Source: Sporosarcina aquimarina (GTDB lineage Bacteria; Bacillota; Bacilli; Bacillales_A; Planococcaceae). Taken from it: a stretch of DNA of 64,000 nucleotides. Numbering within the stretch: position 1 is the first letter of the stretch; each line of letters opens with the position of its first letter. Under the pieces are notes generated by a model. The model was not told where the DNA came from and made no database searches. It saw only the letters and a program-made list of their open reading frames with translations. The DNA lies in assembly GCF_023715615.1 (NCBI RefSeq), contig NZ_JAMBOM010000001.1, forward strand, positions 62,001 through 126,000. Reading direction: 5' to 3'. The position numbers and the translations under genes are program-made. Of the stretch, positions 16,893 to 26,586 are shown piece by piece.

Positions 16893-17532
16893 TTATGATT
16901 AATGAGCACACTCCAGGGTTTATGATCACATTTCGAGATTAATGAGCGCAATCCAAGGGTTATGATCACATTTCGAGATTTATGAGCACACCCCAGGTTT
17001 TATGATCACATTTCAAGATTTATGAGCGCAATCCAGGTTTTATGATCACATTTCGAGATTTATGAGCGCAATCCAAGGGTTATGATCTCATTTCGTGATT
17101 TATGAGCACATCCCAGGTTTTATGATCACATTTCGAGATTTATGAGCACATCCCCGGTTTTATGATCACATTTCGAGATTTATGAGCGCAATCCAGGTTT
17201 TATGGTCACATTTCGAGATTTATGAGCGCAATCCAAGGGTTATGATCACATTTCGAGATTTATGAGCACATCCCCGGTTTTATGATCACATTTCGAGATT
17301 TATGAGCGCAATCCAAGGGTTATGATCACATTTCGAGATTTATGAGCACACTCCAGGGGTTATGATCACATTTCGTGATTCATGAGCACATCCCAGGTTT
17401 ATGATCACATTTCGAGATTTATGAGCGCAATCCAGGTTTTATGATCACATTTCGAGATTTATGAGCGCACCCCAGGTTTTATGATCACATTTCGTGATTT
17501 ATGAGCATACCTCAGAGTTTACGATCACATTT
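16893..17532. repeat. Array C: about 32 units of 20 bp in 40-bp dimers
   Basis: Two 20-bp unit types alternate: TTTATGATCACATTTCGAGA and TTTATGAGCGCAATCCAGGT (variants GAGCACATCCCAGG and GCGCAATCCAAGG). The 20-bp register is exact over more than 500 bp, with a single 1-bp deletion near 17398. The first and last copies are diverged. The array fills the gap between the PepSY terminator and the cheV leader and contains no gene. Its TTTATGAGCAC core matches arrays B, D and E, and its TTTCGNGA element also occurs in array A. About 170 bp of ordinary sequence separate it from cheV. Confidence 0.95.
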
Positions 17533-17598
17533 ATTCCTCTCACAGACACAGTTCTGCCAACAGATCCTCATAATTTGAGAAAAAGAGGGAAGAGACCT

Positions 17599-17625
17599 CA
17601 ATGATTGGATACTTTATGCCGAAAT
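17599..17625 (+). promoter_or_regulatory. Possible sigma-D (motility) promoter of cheV
   Basis: GCCGAAAT at 17618-17625 resembles the sigma-D -10 element GCCGATAT, with TCAAT about 15-16 bp upstream in place of the usual TAAA. Sigma-D control of cheV is known in Bacillus. The -35 match is poor, so this is tentative. Confidence 0.3.
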
Positions 17626-17709
17626 AGACTAGTAGAGCTGCTTCGCACAGAATGGCGGGGCATGTGACGAAGGATTAAAATTGCGACTACATGAAAAGGA
17701 CTGATTGCA

Positions 17710-18612
17710 ATGGCTTATGAAAGCGGAATACTATTAGAGAGCGGTACAAACGAACTGGAAATTGTAGAATTTGAAGTGGCAGGGAGCCGTTATGGCATTA
17801 ATGTCATTAAAGTGAAAGAAATTATAGTGCCGATGCCGATTACACCCATTCCACACTCGGATCCTGCAGTAGAAGGAATCATTCAATTGCGCGGCGAAAT
17901 CTTGCCCGTGATTAGTATGGAACGCGTATTGGGAATGGGTCCGTCTGCGAACCCACAAAATGATAAGTACATCGTTTCATCTTTCAATAAACAACAAGTT
18001 GTATTCCATGTACACAACGTGACGATGATCCACCGGATTTCATGGGATGCAATTGAGAAGCCATCTGGTGCATACTCGGCAGAAACCTCTCCAGTCATTG
18101 GCGTCATTAAGCTTGGCGGCGACATGATGTTGTTACTGGACTTTGAAAAAATCGTCATGGAAATAAGCCCTGAAACAGGAATTCGCCTAGAGCAAATCAA
18201 GAAATTAGGGAAGCGGGAACGTTCTGATAAACGTTTACTCGTTGCGGAGGACTCTCCACTATTACGGAAGTTGTTGCAGACGACGTTATCAGAAGCGGGT
18301 TATGAGCAAGTAGAGTTTTTTGAAAACGGGAAAGATGCCCTCTCCTATTTGGAAAAGGTTGCAGAAACAGGAGATGTGGCGGATGCGATCCAACTCGTCA
18401 TTACGGATATTGAAATGCCGCAAATGGATGGCCACCATTTCACTAGAAGGATTCGAGAACATAAAGGTCTTGCAAAACTACCGGTCATCATCTTCTCATC
18501 TTTAATCACAGATGAACTAAAGCACAAAGGAACAAGCGTAGGTGCAGACGAACAAATCAGCAAACCTGAAATTGCAGAGCTTGTCTTAAAAATTGATCAA
18601 TACGTGCTTTAA
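17710..18612 (+). CDS. cheV: Chemotaxis coupling protein CheV (CheW-REC fusion)
   Basis: This 300-residue protein has an N-terminal CheW-like domain of about 155 residues (EIVEFEVAGSRYGINVIKVK; GIIQLRGEILPVISM) followed by a receiver domain (RLLVAEDSPLLRKLL; LVITDIEMPQMDGHHF with the phospho-acceptor Asp). CheV couples chemoreceptors to CheA and adjusts adaptation through its phosphorylation. It is the usual length for the family. It is monocistronic here, with its own leader and a strong terminator. A chemoreceptor gene lies 1.7 kb downstream. Confidence 0.95.
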   Translation: MAYESGILLESGTNELEIVEFEVAGSRYGINVIKVKEIIVPMPITPIPHSDPAVEGIIQLRGEILPVISMERVLGMGPSANPQNDKYIVSSFNKQQVVFHVHNVTMIHRISWDAIEKPSGAYSAETSPVIGVIKLGGDMMLLLDFEKIVMEISPETGIRLEQIKKLGKRERSDKRLLVAEDSPLLRKLLQTTLSEAGYEQVEFFENGKDALSYLEKVAETGDVADAIQLVITDIEMPQMDGHHFTRRIREHKGLAKLPVIIFSSLITDELKHKGTSVGADEQISKPEIAELVLKIDQYVL

Positions 18613-18653
18613 AATTATTCTGTGTATATATATTTCTATTGCAATTCATGCAG

Positions 18654-18690
18654 TGTCGGTGGTTTACTAAACCATCGGCATTTTTCTTTT
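18654..18690 (+). terminator. Terminator after cheV
   Basis: A 12-bp stem with two G-U pairs, TGTCGGTGGTTT / AAACCATCGGCA, with a 3-nt loop, is followed by TTTTTCTTTT. Confidence 0.92.
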
Positions 18691-18773
18691 GTCTACCTTT
18701 TTAAATTTGAGGGTATAGAAGAAACAAGTTGGATTGAAGTTTAATAGAATAGAAAAAGTGGAGGTGTGGCTTG

Positions 18774-20180
18774 ATGCTTACAGATTTTTTAAATTGGATA
18801 ACTGGTTCATTCAGTAATTATTTGTGGTCGTATGTACTGATCGGCTTGTTGCTAGTACTCGGTTTTTACTTCACCGTCGGCACGAAGTTTGTTCAATTTC
18901 GTCTCTTCGGTGAAATGTTCCGATTGATAACTGAGAAGAAAGATAGTGAAGACGGGGTTTCAGCATTCCAAGCGTTTACAATCAGTGCAGCCTCTAGAGT
19001 GGGGACAGGAAATGTGACTGGTGTCGCTCTTGCCATTGGAATCGGTGGTCCGGGTGCGGTATTTTGGATGTGGATTATTGCAATCATTGGAATGGCAACG
19101 GCTTTTATCGAGAGTACGTTAGCGCAAGTTTATAAAGTGCGAGATGGTGATACGTTCCGAGGCGGACCGGCGTACTATATGCAAAAGGCTTTGGGGTTAA
19201 GAGGGTTAGGAATTGTGTTTGCTATATTACTGACACTCTGTTTTGGTTTTATATTTAACGCAGTTCAGTCCAATACAATTAGTCAGTCGTTTTCGGATGT
19301 GTTTAATGTTCCGGATTGGGCTGTAGGTATTGTTCTTGTTGTGTTAACGGCAATCATAATATTTGGCGGTGTGAAAAGGATTGTAAAAGTAACTCAAGCG
19401 ATCGTGCCGGTCATGGCCACATTATATATTATTGTCGCTTTGTATATCGTTATAGTGAATATTACTGAAATTCCTGCAATGATTGCTTTGATTGTTGAGC
19501 ATGCATTCGGCGTTAAGGAAATGGTAGGTGGCGGTATCGGAGTTGCAATCATGCAGGGTGTTCGTCGAGGTTTATTCTCGAACGAAGCAGGTATGGGTAG
19601 TGTGCCAAACGCTGCTGCAACGGCAAACGTAACGCATCCTGCGAAACAGGGACTCGTTCAGAGTCTTGGAGTGTTCTTCGATACGATTATTATTTGTTCA
19701 GCGACAGCATTCATTATTCTACTTGCTGGTCTTTATGATAAAGGCGAAACAGATGGAATCCTGTTAACACAAGCTTCCATGGCGGAGCACGTGGGTTCTT
19801 GGGCTCCTTATTTCGTAGCGATTGCAATTTTATTTTTTGCTTTCAGTTCAATAATCGGAAACTACTATTATGGAGAAACAAATATTGAATTCATCAATGC
19901 GAACAAAGTTTGGATGACGGTGTATCGTCTCGCAGTACTTGGCATGGTCATGTTCGGCGCAATGGCGAAGGTACAGACTGTATGGGACCTTGCGGACGTC
20001 TTCATGGGTCTGATGGCTGTGCTGAACCTCATTGTTATCGCGTTCTTGAGTCGAGTCGCCTTTAAAGTCTTGGATGACTTCACCATCCAGCGTCGAAAAG
20101 GGTTGAATCCTAAGTTCCAAGCAAAATCGATTCCAGGTCTAAAGGGAACTGAATGCTGGGGCGAAGAGCAGCCAAAGTAA
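18774..20180 (+). CDS. Sodium:alanine/glycine symporter (AGCS family)
   Basis: A 468-residue polytopic transporter of the alanine or glycine:cation symporter family. It imports small neutral amino acids with Na+. Family marks are the N-terminal DFLNWITGSFSNYLWSY, the conserved AFTISAASRVGTGNVTGVA near residue 75, FSNEAGMGSVPNAAATANV in the middle and the GNYYYGE segment. About 11 hydrophobic segments are seen. The ATG at 18774 is favoured over TTG 18771 because GGAGG is 9 bp upstream. It is monocistronic, ending in a strong terminator. Confidence 0.92.
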   Translation: MLTDFLNWITGSFSNYLWSYVLIGLLLVLGFYFTVGTKFVQFRLFGEMFRLITEKKDSEDGVSAFQAFTISAASRVGTGNVTGVALAIGIGGPGAVFWMWIIAIIGMATAFIESTLAQVYKVRDGDTFRGGPAYYMQKALGLRGLGIVFAILLTLCFGFIFNAVQSNTISQSFSDVFNVPDWAVGIVLVVLTAIIIFGGVKRIVKVTQAIVPVMATLYIIVALYIVIVNITEIPAMIALIVEHAFGVKEMVGGGIGVAIMQGVRRGLFSNEAGMGSVPNAAATANVTHPAKQGLVQSLGVFFDTIIICSATAFIILLAGLYDKGETDGILLTQASMAEHVGSWAPYFVAIAILFFAFSSIIGNYYYGETNIEFINANKVWMTVYRLAVLGMVMFGAMAKVQTVWDLADVFMGLMAVLNLIVIAFLSRVAFKVLDDFTIQRRKGLNPKFQAKSIPGLKGTECWGEEQPK

Positions 20181-20205
20181 TTTTAACTTATGAATAGACA
20201 AAAAG

Positions 20206-20242
20206 AGTCACTGGATGGTTCAATAGTCCAGTGACTTTTTTG
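20206..20242 (+). terminator. Terminator after the symporter gene
   Basis: AGTCACTGGA and TCCAGTGACT form a perfect 10-bp stem with an 11-nt loop, followed by TTTTT. Confidence 0.95.
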
Positions 20243-20324
20243 TGTCTTTTAGTCTAAAATGCACACCTTATCTATATCTTCAGGTATACTACTTAAATGT
20301 TAAAGTATAGAAGGGGTGTATGTA

Positions 20325-22442
20325 ATGAAAAAGTCCAAAAGTATCGTCTTTAAACTCTCCTCACTCATAATAGGGGTGTTTTTCCTGTTATTTGCGATTT
20401 ATGCATTAGGAACTATGATTTATACACATGGCATAACCGTAAATGATGCTGAGGAAATTGCGACAACGGAAACAGAGCGAGTTGCACTGAAGTTAAGTGA
20501 GCAATTTAAACAAACTGATGAATCACTTAGTACAACTAAACGAGTATTGGAAACGATGAATTCGAATTCGAAATTGGCCGCGACTGATGTTCTATCAGTC
20601 CTCCAGGCGAACCTAGAGGGAAATCCGAATGCAGTTAGTATGAGTGCTGTATTTGAAAAAGGTATTCTTTCTATCGATGGGTTATCGGAGTCTAACCAGA
20701 AACTCATAGATTCAGAAGGTAGATTCGTTCCTTATTTGTTGAAAACCAAAGATGGAATTCAGATAAACTCTGCAATTGGTTATGAGGAGTCGGGTGGAGG
20801 AGACTGGTATTTAAATCCAAAGGCTGATAAGAAATCATATTTCCAAGAACCGATATCATATGAGGTAGACGGGAAAAATGTGAATTTCACTTCATTATCG
20901 GTGCCATTAGTATCGAAAAATGGGGATTTCACAGGTGTTATTAGTACGAATATGTCCTTAGAATTTCTAGGGGAGTTAACAAAAGAAATCGCACCTGAAG
21001 GCGGGTATGCTTCAGTCATATCTGATGATGGAGTTCTTATACAAAACAGTCTGAAAGAACAGATGAACAATTCGAATATGAAGGATGCCATCGATTGGCA
21101 GCCTGTGAAAGACAAATTAACGGAAGGAAAAACAGACTCACTATATGTGGATTCAAAAACGTATGATGAAAAAGCATTCAATGTCTTTGCTCCGATTTCA
21201 TTGAATGGACTTGATCAGACATGGTCCGTCCAAACAGTATTACCACGAACAGTAATCGTTGCTCCTTTTGCACGTATTGTAGTCTTTACGTTAATTGCAT
21301 CTGCAGTTATGGTGGTATTAATGGGTCTCGTTACAGCATTTTTCGTATACCGCCACATAAACCCACTGACACGCATTCAGAAATCGATGGAGATGGCGGC
21401 TTCAGGAGATTTGACGGAACAAGTAGATGTGAGGAAGTTGAAGCAAGACGAAATTGGTTCTGTTGCCACTTCATACAACCATATGCTTAGCCAAACCAAT
21501 GAAGCCCTAGTGGAAGTGCTGTCTGCTTCTTCACGTCTTACGGAGTCATCTTCACAGGTAAACCATGCGTTTGAAGAAATCGTTGCATCCAGCCAAGAGG
21601 TCTCTGTTGCGACCGAAGAGATTGCTCAAGGGGCATCTAAGCAATCAGAAGACACGGAAGAGACGAGCCATCGGATGGGCGACCTCGCAAATCAGATTAC
21701 TGCGATTTCCACACTATCTGAAAACATGGATGACTTATCACGTCAAACAGTAGAGTCTACGCAAAACGGACTTGCAGAAGTCGATCGGTTGCGAGAACAA
21801 AATGAGTTGGCGAATCGTATGAACGAACAAGTGGAACAGCAAATGACAGCCTTAACGGAAAAAATTTCAGGCATTAACCATGTGATTACATCCATACAGG
21901 ATATTACGGCTCAAACGAACTTGCTTGCGCTTAACGCGAGTATTGAAGCAGCACGTGCAGGCGAGCACGGAAAAGGTTTTGCCGTAGTTGCTGAAGAAGT
22001 ACGTAAGCTTGCGGAGCAATCGAGCAGCGAAACAGGAACAATCCAACAGACCGTACAAGAAATTCTGGATCAGTCGAAAGCTACAGTTGACGTGATTGCT
22101 CAAAATACGAATTCAATGAAGACTCAGAGCGAATCTGTTGCGAGTACAGAAAAGTCATTTGCACTCAATGCACAACTAACTGATGAAATGAACAAATCAA
22201 TCGCGGAGCTCTCGGCGAATTTATCGGAAATGATTTCACATAAAGATCAGGCTGTACTTGCAATTCAAAGTGTATCTGCAGTTTCAGAAGAAACAGCTGC
22301 ATCTGCAGAACAGGTGAGTGCTTCTTCAATTGCCCAGCAACAAGAACTTGAACGTGTTGCAGGTTCTGTGCAACAAATGTCACGCATTGCGAGTGAACTT
22401 CAAGAAGTTGTCAAACGGTTTGAATTAGCGAAACAAGATTAA
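20325..22442 (+). CDS. Methyl-accepting chemotaxis protein
   Basis: A 705-residue chemoreceptor: TM1 at about residues 12-33, an extracellular ligand-binding region of about 260 residues with dCache-like features ([30 protein letters not shown]), TM2 near 303-328, HAMP, and a cytoplasmic signalling domain. The highly conserved hairpin tip [20 protein letters not shown] is intact. The ATG at 20325 is chosen over an upstream GTG because AAGGGGTG is about 6 bp away. The ligand is unknown; dCache receptors often sense amino acids, and the adjacent symporter handles amino acids, but that link is only suggestive. Confidence 0.92.
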   Translation: MKKSKSIVFKLSSLIIGVFFLLFAIYALGTMIYTHGITVNDAEEIATTETERVALKLSEQFKQTDESLSTTKRVLETMNSNSKLAATDVLSVLQANLEGNPNAVSMSAVFEKGILSIDGLSESNQKLIDSEGRFVPYLLKTKDGIQINSAIGYEESGGGDWYLNPKADKKSYFQEPISYEVDGKNVNFTSLSVPLVSKNGDFTGVISTNMSLEFLGELTKEIAPEGGYASVISDDGVLIQNSLKEQMNNSNMKDAIDWQPVKDKLTEGKTDSLYVDSKTYDEKAFNVFAPISLNGLDQTWSVQTVLPRTVIVAPFARIVVFTLIASAVMVVLMGLVTAFFVYRHINPLTRIQKSMEMAASGDLTEQVDVRKLKQDEIGSVATSYNHMLSQTNEALVEVLSASSRLTESSSQVNHAFEEIVASSQEVSVATEEIAQGASKQSEDTEETSHRMGDLANQITAISTLSENMDDLSRQTVESTQNGLAEVDRLREQNELANRMNEQVEQQMTALTEKISGINHVITSIQDITAQTNLLALNASIEAARAGEHGKGFAVVAEEVRKLAEQSSSETGTIQQTVQEILDQSKATVDVIAQNTNSMKTQSESVASTEKSFALNAQLTDEMNKSIAELSANLSEMISHKDQAVLAIQSVSAVSEETAASAEQVSASSIAQQQELERVAGSVQQMSRIASELQEVVKRFELAKQD

Positions 22443-22464
22443 GTATATTTGGTAGTCAACAAGT

Positions 22465-22503
22465 AAAACAGAGGTTGAGATTGCAAAATTTCTCCTCTGT
22501 TTT
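22465..22503 (+). terminator. Terminator after the chemoreceptor gene
   Basis: AAAACAGAGG and CCTCTGTTTT form a perfect 10-bp stem around a 19-nt loop; the descending arm supplies the terminal T-run. Confidence 0.8.
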
Positions 22504-22712
22504 AAATTTGTCATGCATGAAAATGCATCTATCTGATAAGCGGAATAGGAAGAAAAGAGCAAGGATTTTGTTTCTAATAATTTGGAGCGGTGCGAGTTAC
22601 TGTCCTAACTCAATGTGTGATAAACTAGTCTTTCGAGAGAAAATCCCGGGTGCAAAACACATATAGGCGACAAAGGGAAATTAACGTCACTTTTTGCCTA
22701 TTTACTGTTTGG
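22504..22712. other. Intergenic stretch without a recognisable gene
   Basis: This is the upstream half of the leader of the ribonucleotide reductase operon. I see no coding frame with a ribosome binding site, no repeat unit of the array family and no riboswitch I can recognise. The promoter of the nrd operon probably lies at its right end. Confidence 0.5.
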
Positions 22713-22760
22713 ACACAAGATGTTAGGGTAGATATTGAATATAAACACTATATATAGTGC
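22713..22760 (+). promoter_or_regulatory. Pair of NrdR-type boxes upstream of nrd
   Basis: ACACTATATATAGTGC (22745-22760) matches the NrdR consensus acaCwAtATaTwGtgt at 15 of 16 positions. ACACAAGATGTTAGGG (22713-22728) matches at 11 of 16. Their starts are 32 bp apart, about three helical turns, as expected for cooperative NrdR binding. The pair is 112 bp upstream of the nrdE ATG. NrdR would repress the operon when dATP is high. Confidence 0.7.
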
Positions 22761-22872
22761 TGATGCCGAAATGCCGTCATAAAGGCTTTCGCAGGAAACG
22801 CCTTTGAATCGCGTTTTCTCAGCTCTTTTTTAATTGCTAAAATATGAGAGAAATTGGAAGGAGACAGTCGAT

Positions 22873-25095
22873 ATGACATTAACCCGTGAAACGAATGATA
22901 CAACACGCATGATTGAAACTTTGCAGGAGGAATTTGGTGCAGAACGAATCGCTCCACTTACAGAAGCGAGTGAAAAATGGCTAGCAAAACATCCAGGAGG
23001 ACCGCTCTCTGAGTGGACAAATGCAATGGTTCTTGAAACGTTGAGTCTGATTGACGAAGCATCTAGCTATTGGACGTTCGTTGCAGCACGTTTATACTTG
23101 CAAAAATTGTATGCAGACCAGCAGCAACTTCGCGGGAAAGCTGTTTATTCGAACTTTGCGGGTCATGTCGTGTCTCTAGTTAAACAAGGTCTTTATACGG
23201 AAGACTTGGCGAAAAACTATACAACCGACGAATTGACAGCAATCGGGGCTCTGATTCAACCAGAACGGGACAAGCTGTTTACGTACATCGGCTTGAAAAC
23301 ACTGATGGACCGTTACGCAGCTGTCAACTACTCAAAAGTTCCTGTTGAGTTGCCACAAGAGCGTTGGCTCGTAATTGCAATGACGCTTATGCAACGCGAA
23401 ACAGAGGATCGTATTGGGAAAATTGCTGAAGCGTATTGGGCGATGAGCAACTTGTACATGACAGTTGCAACACCGACGCTTTCAAATGCAGGAAAACCAC
23501 ACGGTCAGCTTTCCAGTTGTTTCATTGACACAGTTGATGATTCATTGACTGGAATTTACAACAGCAACACAGATATCGCAAACTTGTCGAAATACGGTGG
23601 CGGTATTGGCGTCTATATGGGGAAAGTCCGCTCACGTGGATCATCTATCCGTGGTTTCAAAGGTGCTTCCAGCGGAGTCCTCCCGTGGATCAAGCAATTG
23701 AATAACACGGCGGTTAGCGTAGATCAGCTTGGACAACGCCAGGGCGCAGTAGCGGTCTATCTGGACGTTTGGCATAAAGATATTTTCACATTCCTGGATC
23801 TTAAATTGAACAACGGTGACGAGCGTCTTCGTGCACATGATATTTTCACGGGCGTATGTTTGCCGGATCTATTCATGGAAGCTGTCGATGCTCGCGCAGA
23901 TTGGCACTTGTTTGACCCACACGAAGTTCGTACGGTAATGGGGTATTCACTAGAAGACTCTTACGATGAAACGAAGGGTGCCGGAACATTCCGAGAGCGA
24001 TATGAAGCGTGTGTAAATCATCCTGAAATTTCAAGAGATACCGTCCCCGCGATCGAAATCATGAAACGTATCATGCGTAGCCAGCTTGAAACGGGTACAC
24101 CATATATGTTCTACCGTGATGAAGTAAACCGAGCAAACCCAAATAAGCACGCAGGTATCGTGTATTCAAGTAACTTGTGTTCAGAAATTATGCAAAACAT
24201 GAGTGCCACTGAATTTGAGTCCGTCACATTGGAAGATGATATTGTTGTGACTCGTTCGAAACCAGGCGACTTCGTCGTTTGTAACTTGTCTTCCGTCAAC
24301 TTAGGTAAAGCAGTTCCGGCAGGTGTATTAGAGCGCTTGATCCCAATTCAAGTTCGTATGCTCGACAACGTAATCGATTTGAATAAGATTCCGGTTGTCC
24401 AAGCGCAGCGCACAAACAGCCGATACCGTGGAATTGGACTCGGAACTTTCGGATGGCATCATCTTCTTGCTCTTGAAGGAATTCAGTGGGAGTCAGACGA
24501 AGCGGTTGAATTCGCAGATCGTCTGTATGAACAAATTGCATATTTGACGATTCGTTCTTCTATGGAAATTGCTGGCGAAAAGGGAGCGTATCCATTGTTC
24601 GAAGGATCTGATTGGGAAACAGGAGCGTATTTCGACAAACGCTCATATGTTTCAGACGAGTGGAACGAGCTACGTAAAAATGTTGCGGAAACCGGAATTC
24701 GTAATGGTTATTTGATGGCAGTTGCACCGAATAGTTCAACATCCGTCATTGCGGGTTCTACAGCATCGATCGATCCAGTGTTCAAACCGTTCTACCACGA
24801 AGAGAAGAAAGACTATAAATTGCCGGTCATTGCACCGGACTTGGATCATAATACGTATGATGTCTACCGTCGTTCAGCATATATTGTCGATCAGCGGTGG
24901 TCGATTAAGCAAAACGCTGCGCGCCAGCGTCATATTGACCAATCCATTTCATTTAACTTCTATGTACCGAATAATATCCGTGCTTCTGTTCTGCTTAACC
25001 TGCACCTACAAGCTTGGAAATCAGGAATGAAAACAACGTATTATACACGCTCAACAGCTTCAGAAATCGAGGAGTGCGAATGGTGTCATTCTTAA
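22873..25095 (+). CDS. nrdE: Ribonucleoside-diphosphate reductase, large (alpha) subunit
   Basis: A 740-residue class I catalytic subunit that reduces NDPs to dNDPs. It has the thiol pair and loop elements of the family: PTLSNAGKPHGQLSSCF (first redox Cys), LSKYGGGIGVYMGKVR, SSNLCSEIMQ with the active-site Cys, the NLSSVNLG segment, MAVAPNSSTSVIAGST, and the C-terminal ECEWCHS carrying the Cys pair that takes electrons from thioredoxin or glutaredoxin. The ATG at 22873 has GGAAGGAG at 9 bp; the frame extends 13 codons upstream without a better start. It overlaps the flavodoxin gene by 16 bp. The nrdE symbol is used for the position; it could equally be called nrdA. Confidence 0.92.
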   Translation: MTLTRETNDTTRMIETLQEEFGAERIAPLTEASEKWLAKHPGGPLSEWTNAMVLETLSLIDEASSYWTFVAARLYLQKLYADQQQLRGKAVYSNFAGHVVSLVKQGLYTEDLAKNYTTDELTAIGALIQPERDKLFTYIGLKTLMDRYAAVNYSKVPVELPQERWLVIAMTLMQRETEDRIGKIAEAYWAMSNLYMTVATPTLSNAGKPHGQLSSCFIDTVDDSLTGIYNSNTDIANLSKYGGGIGVYMGKVRSRGSSIRGFKGASSGVLPWIKQLNNTAVSVDQLGQRQGAVAVYLDVWHKDIFTFLDLKLNNGDERLRAHDIFTGVCLPDLFMEAVDARADWHLFDPHEVRTVMGYSLEDSYDETKGAGTFRERYEACVNHPEISRDTVPAIEIMKRIMRSQLETGTPYMFYRDEVNRANPNKHAGIVYSSNLCSEIMQNMSATEFESVTLEDDIVVTRSKPGDFVVCNLSSVNLGKAVPAGVLERLIPIQVRMLDNVIDLNKIPVVQAQRTNSRYRGIGLGTFGWHHLLALEGIQWESDEAVEFADRLYEQIAYLTIRSSMEIAGEKGAYPLFEGSDWETGAYFDKRSYVSDEWNELRKNVAETGIRNGYLMAVAPNSSTSVIAGSTASIDPVFKPFYHEEKKDYKLPVIAPDLDHNTYDVYRRSAYIVDQRWSIKQNAARQRHIDQSISFNFYVPNNIRASVLLNLHLQAWKSGMKTTYYTRSTASEIEECEWCHS

Positions 25096-25529
25096 TTGCC
25101 TATGCTTCTTGGAGCGGCAATACTGCGGAAACTGCGGAATTAATAGAAAAGACATTAGTGGCTAGCGGTGCATCAGTTCAGATGCATCGCATTGGCATAG
25201 GTCCAGTACCAGATTATCGAGATTTTGACGCGATGATTGTCGGATCGTTTACATGGGACCAAGGCTCAACGCCTGATGAAGTGAAAGATTTCGTACTGGA
25301 TGTCGGCGTAAAACCGGATCACGTGTATGTATTTGGAACGGGTGATACACAATTCGGTGGCGATGATCTATTTTGCAATGCAGCCGTGAAATTGGCCCGT
25401 TTTTATAACTCGGCGCTTGAACCGCTGAAAATTGAACAAAGCCCGCGTGGTGCGCAAGAAATTCGCGTGGTAGACTGGGCAGAGGGAGTGCTAGACCATT
25501 GGAGACACTTACACGAGTTAACGTACTAA
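25080..25529 (+). CDS. Flavodoxin between the ribonucleotide reductase subunits
   Basis: A 149-residue flavodoxin-fold protein with the FMN phosphate loop in YASWSGNTAETAELIE and the later GSFTWDQGSTPDEVKDF and FGTGDTQFGGDDLFC loops that contact the isoalloxazine. It lies inside the nrd operon, overlapping both subunit genes, where NrdI stands in many bacteria. It is longer and more typical of true flavodoxins than NrdI. It is likely to supply electrons or oxidant for activating the metal-radical cofactor of the beta subunit (inference). The ATG at 25080 has GAGGAG 5 bp upstream, within the nrdE end. Confidence 0.85.
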   Translation: MVSFLIAYASWSGNTAETAELIEKTLVASGASVQMHRIGIGPVPDYRDFDAMIVGSFTWDQGSTPDEVKDFVLDVGVKPDHVYVFGTGDTQFGGDDLFCNAAVKLARFYNSALEPLKIEQSPRGAQEIRVVDWAEGVLDHWRHLHELTY

Positions 25530-26536
25530 ATCCAGCAAATCCAAACAAAGCAACAGCAATATTCGGTGGGGAAGCGAGTGGTATCCTGAACTGGAACAAC
25601 TTAGCACACCCGCATTTCTATACATTACGTCAAAGAATCCGATCGTTATTCTGGACGGCAAACGAAGTGGATATGACACAAGACGTAAAGCAGTTCGCGA
25701 ATCTTTCAAAAGCGGAACAAGACGCATTTTTAAAAATTATCGGTTTGCTAGCAACATTGGATGGTCCGCAAACGGTTATTGCAATGAAGATTGCAGACTT
25801 TGCGACGGATCCATCTGTTAAGTCAATTATGGCAACAATCGCCGACCAAGAAAGCGAACACAACCATAGCTATGCCTATGTACTTTCTTCGGTGACAACG
25901 TATGACAAGCAAGTGGAATCGTTTGAAATGGGACGGTCAGACGAAGTATTAATGAAGAGAAATGAACGCATCGTTGAAATCTACAACGAATTTGCGACGA
26001 ATCCGACAATTGAAACAGTATTGAAAGCCATGGTCTATACGACATTGCTAGAAGGCCTGTTTTTCTATAGTGGTTTTGCATTCTTCTATAATATGGCGCG
26101 CCATCAAAAAATGGTGGGTACGTCAACGATGATTTCGTACATCAACCGTGACGAATTACAACACGGAAAAGCAATCAGTGATATTTTCCGAGCAGCACTT
26201 GCTGAGAATCCTGAGTACAACACAGAGGAATTCACGGAATGGATCTATGACCAGTTCCGTCATTCTGTGGAGCAAGAAACAATTTGGAGCCGCTACGTGC
26301 TCGCTGATATCGATGGCATCGATTTGGATGAAATGGACGGCTATGTCAAATACCGTGCCAACAAAATGCTTCGTATGCTCGGACTCAGCGAAATCTATCC
26401 GGAATTCATCGACAATCCCATGAAGTGGATCCGTGCCTATACGGATAATTTCGATGGAACGAAAACAGACTTCTTCGAACAAACTTCCCGTCAATACGTG
26501 AAAACGAGTGATTTGAACGGATTCGACGATCTATAA
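25499..26536 (+). CDS. nrdF: Ribonucleoside-diphosphate reductase, small (beta) subunit
   Basis: A 345-residue ferritin-like subunit that holds the dinuclear metal centre and tyrosyl radical. In ESEHNHSY the E-x-x-H pattern and the following Tyr align with the metal-ligand/radical motif (as in E-x-x-H-x-x-x-Y). The second ligand set is seen in LLEGLFFYSGFAFF and INRDELQHGKAI. The start is TTG at 25499 with AGGGAG 11 bp upstream; there is no other Met before about residue 58. It overlaps the flavodoxin by 31 bp, so the three genes are translationally coupled. Whether the metal is Fe or Mn cannot be told; a flavodoxin partner leaves Mn possible. Confidence 0.9.
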   Translation: METLTRVNVLNPANPNKATAIFGGEASGILNWNNLAHPHFYTLRQRIRSLFWTANEVDMTQDVKQFANLSKAEQDAFLKIIGLLATLDGPQTVIAMKIADFATDPSVKSIMATIADQESEHNHSYAYVLSSVTTYDKQVESFEMGRSDEVLMKRNERIVEIYNEFATNPTIETVLKAMVYTTLLEGLFFYSGFAFFYNMARHQKMVGTSTMISYINRDELQHGKAISDIFRAALAENPEYNTEEFTEWIYDQFRHSVEQETIWSRYVLADIDGIDLDEMDGYVKYRANKMLRMLGLSEIYPEFIDNPMKWIRAYTDNFDGTKTDFFEQTSRQYVKTSDLNGFDDL

Positions 26537-26545
26537 ATACCAGAA

Positions 26546-26586
26546 AAGCCAAGTGTTCAGCAGATTGCTGATCGCTTGGCTTTTTT
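26546..26586 (+). terminator. Terminator of the nrd operon
   Basis: AAGCCAAG...CTTGGCTT encloses a second perfect arm TCAGCA-GAT-TGCTGA and ends in TTTTTT. Confidence 0.95.

Noticed and set aside
22475..22666. 63-codon frame before the nrd operon
   Set aside because: It overlaps the chemoreceptor terminator and lacks a ribosome binding site.
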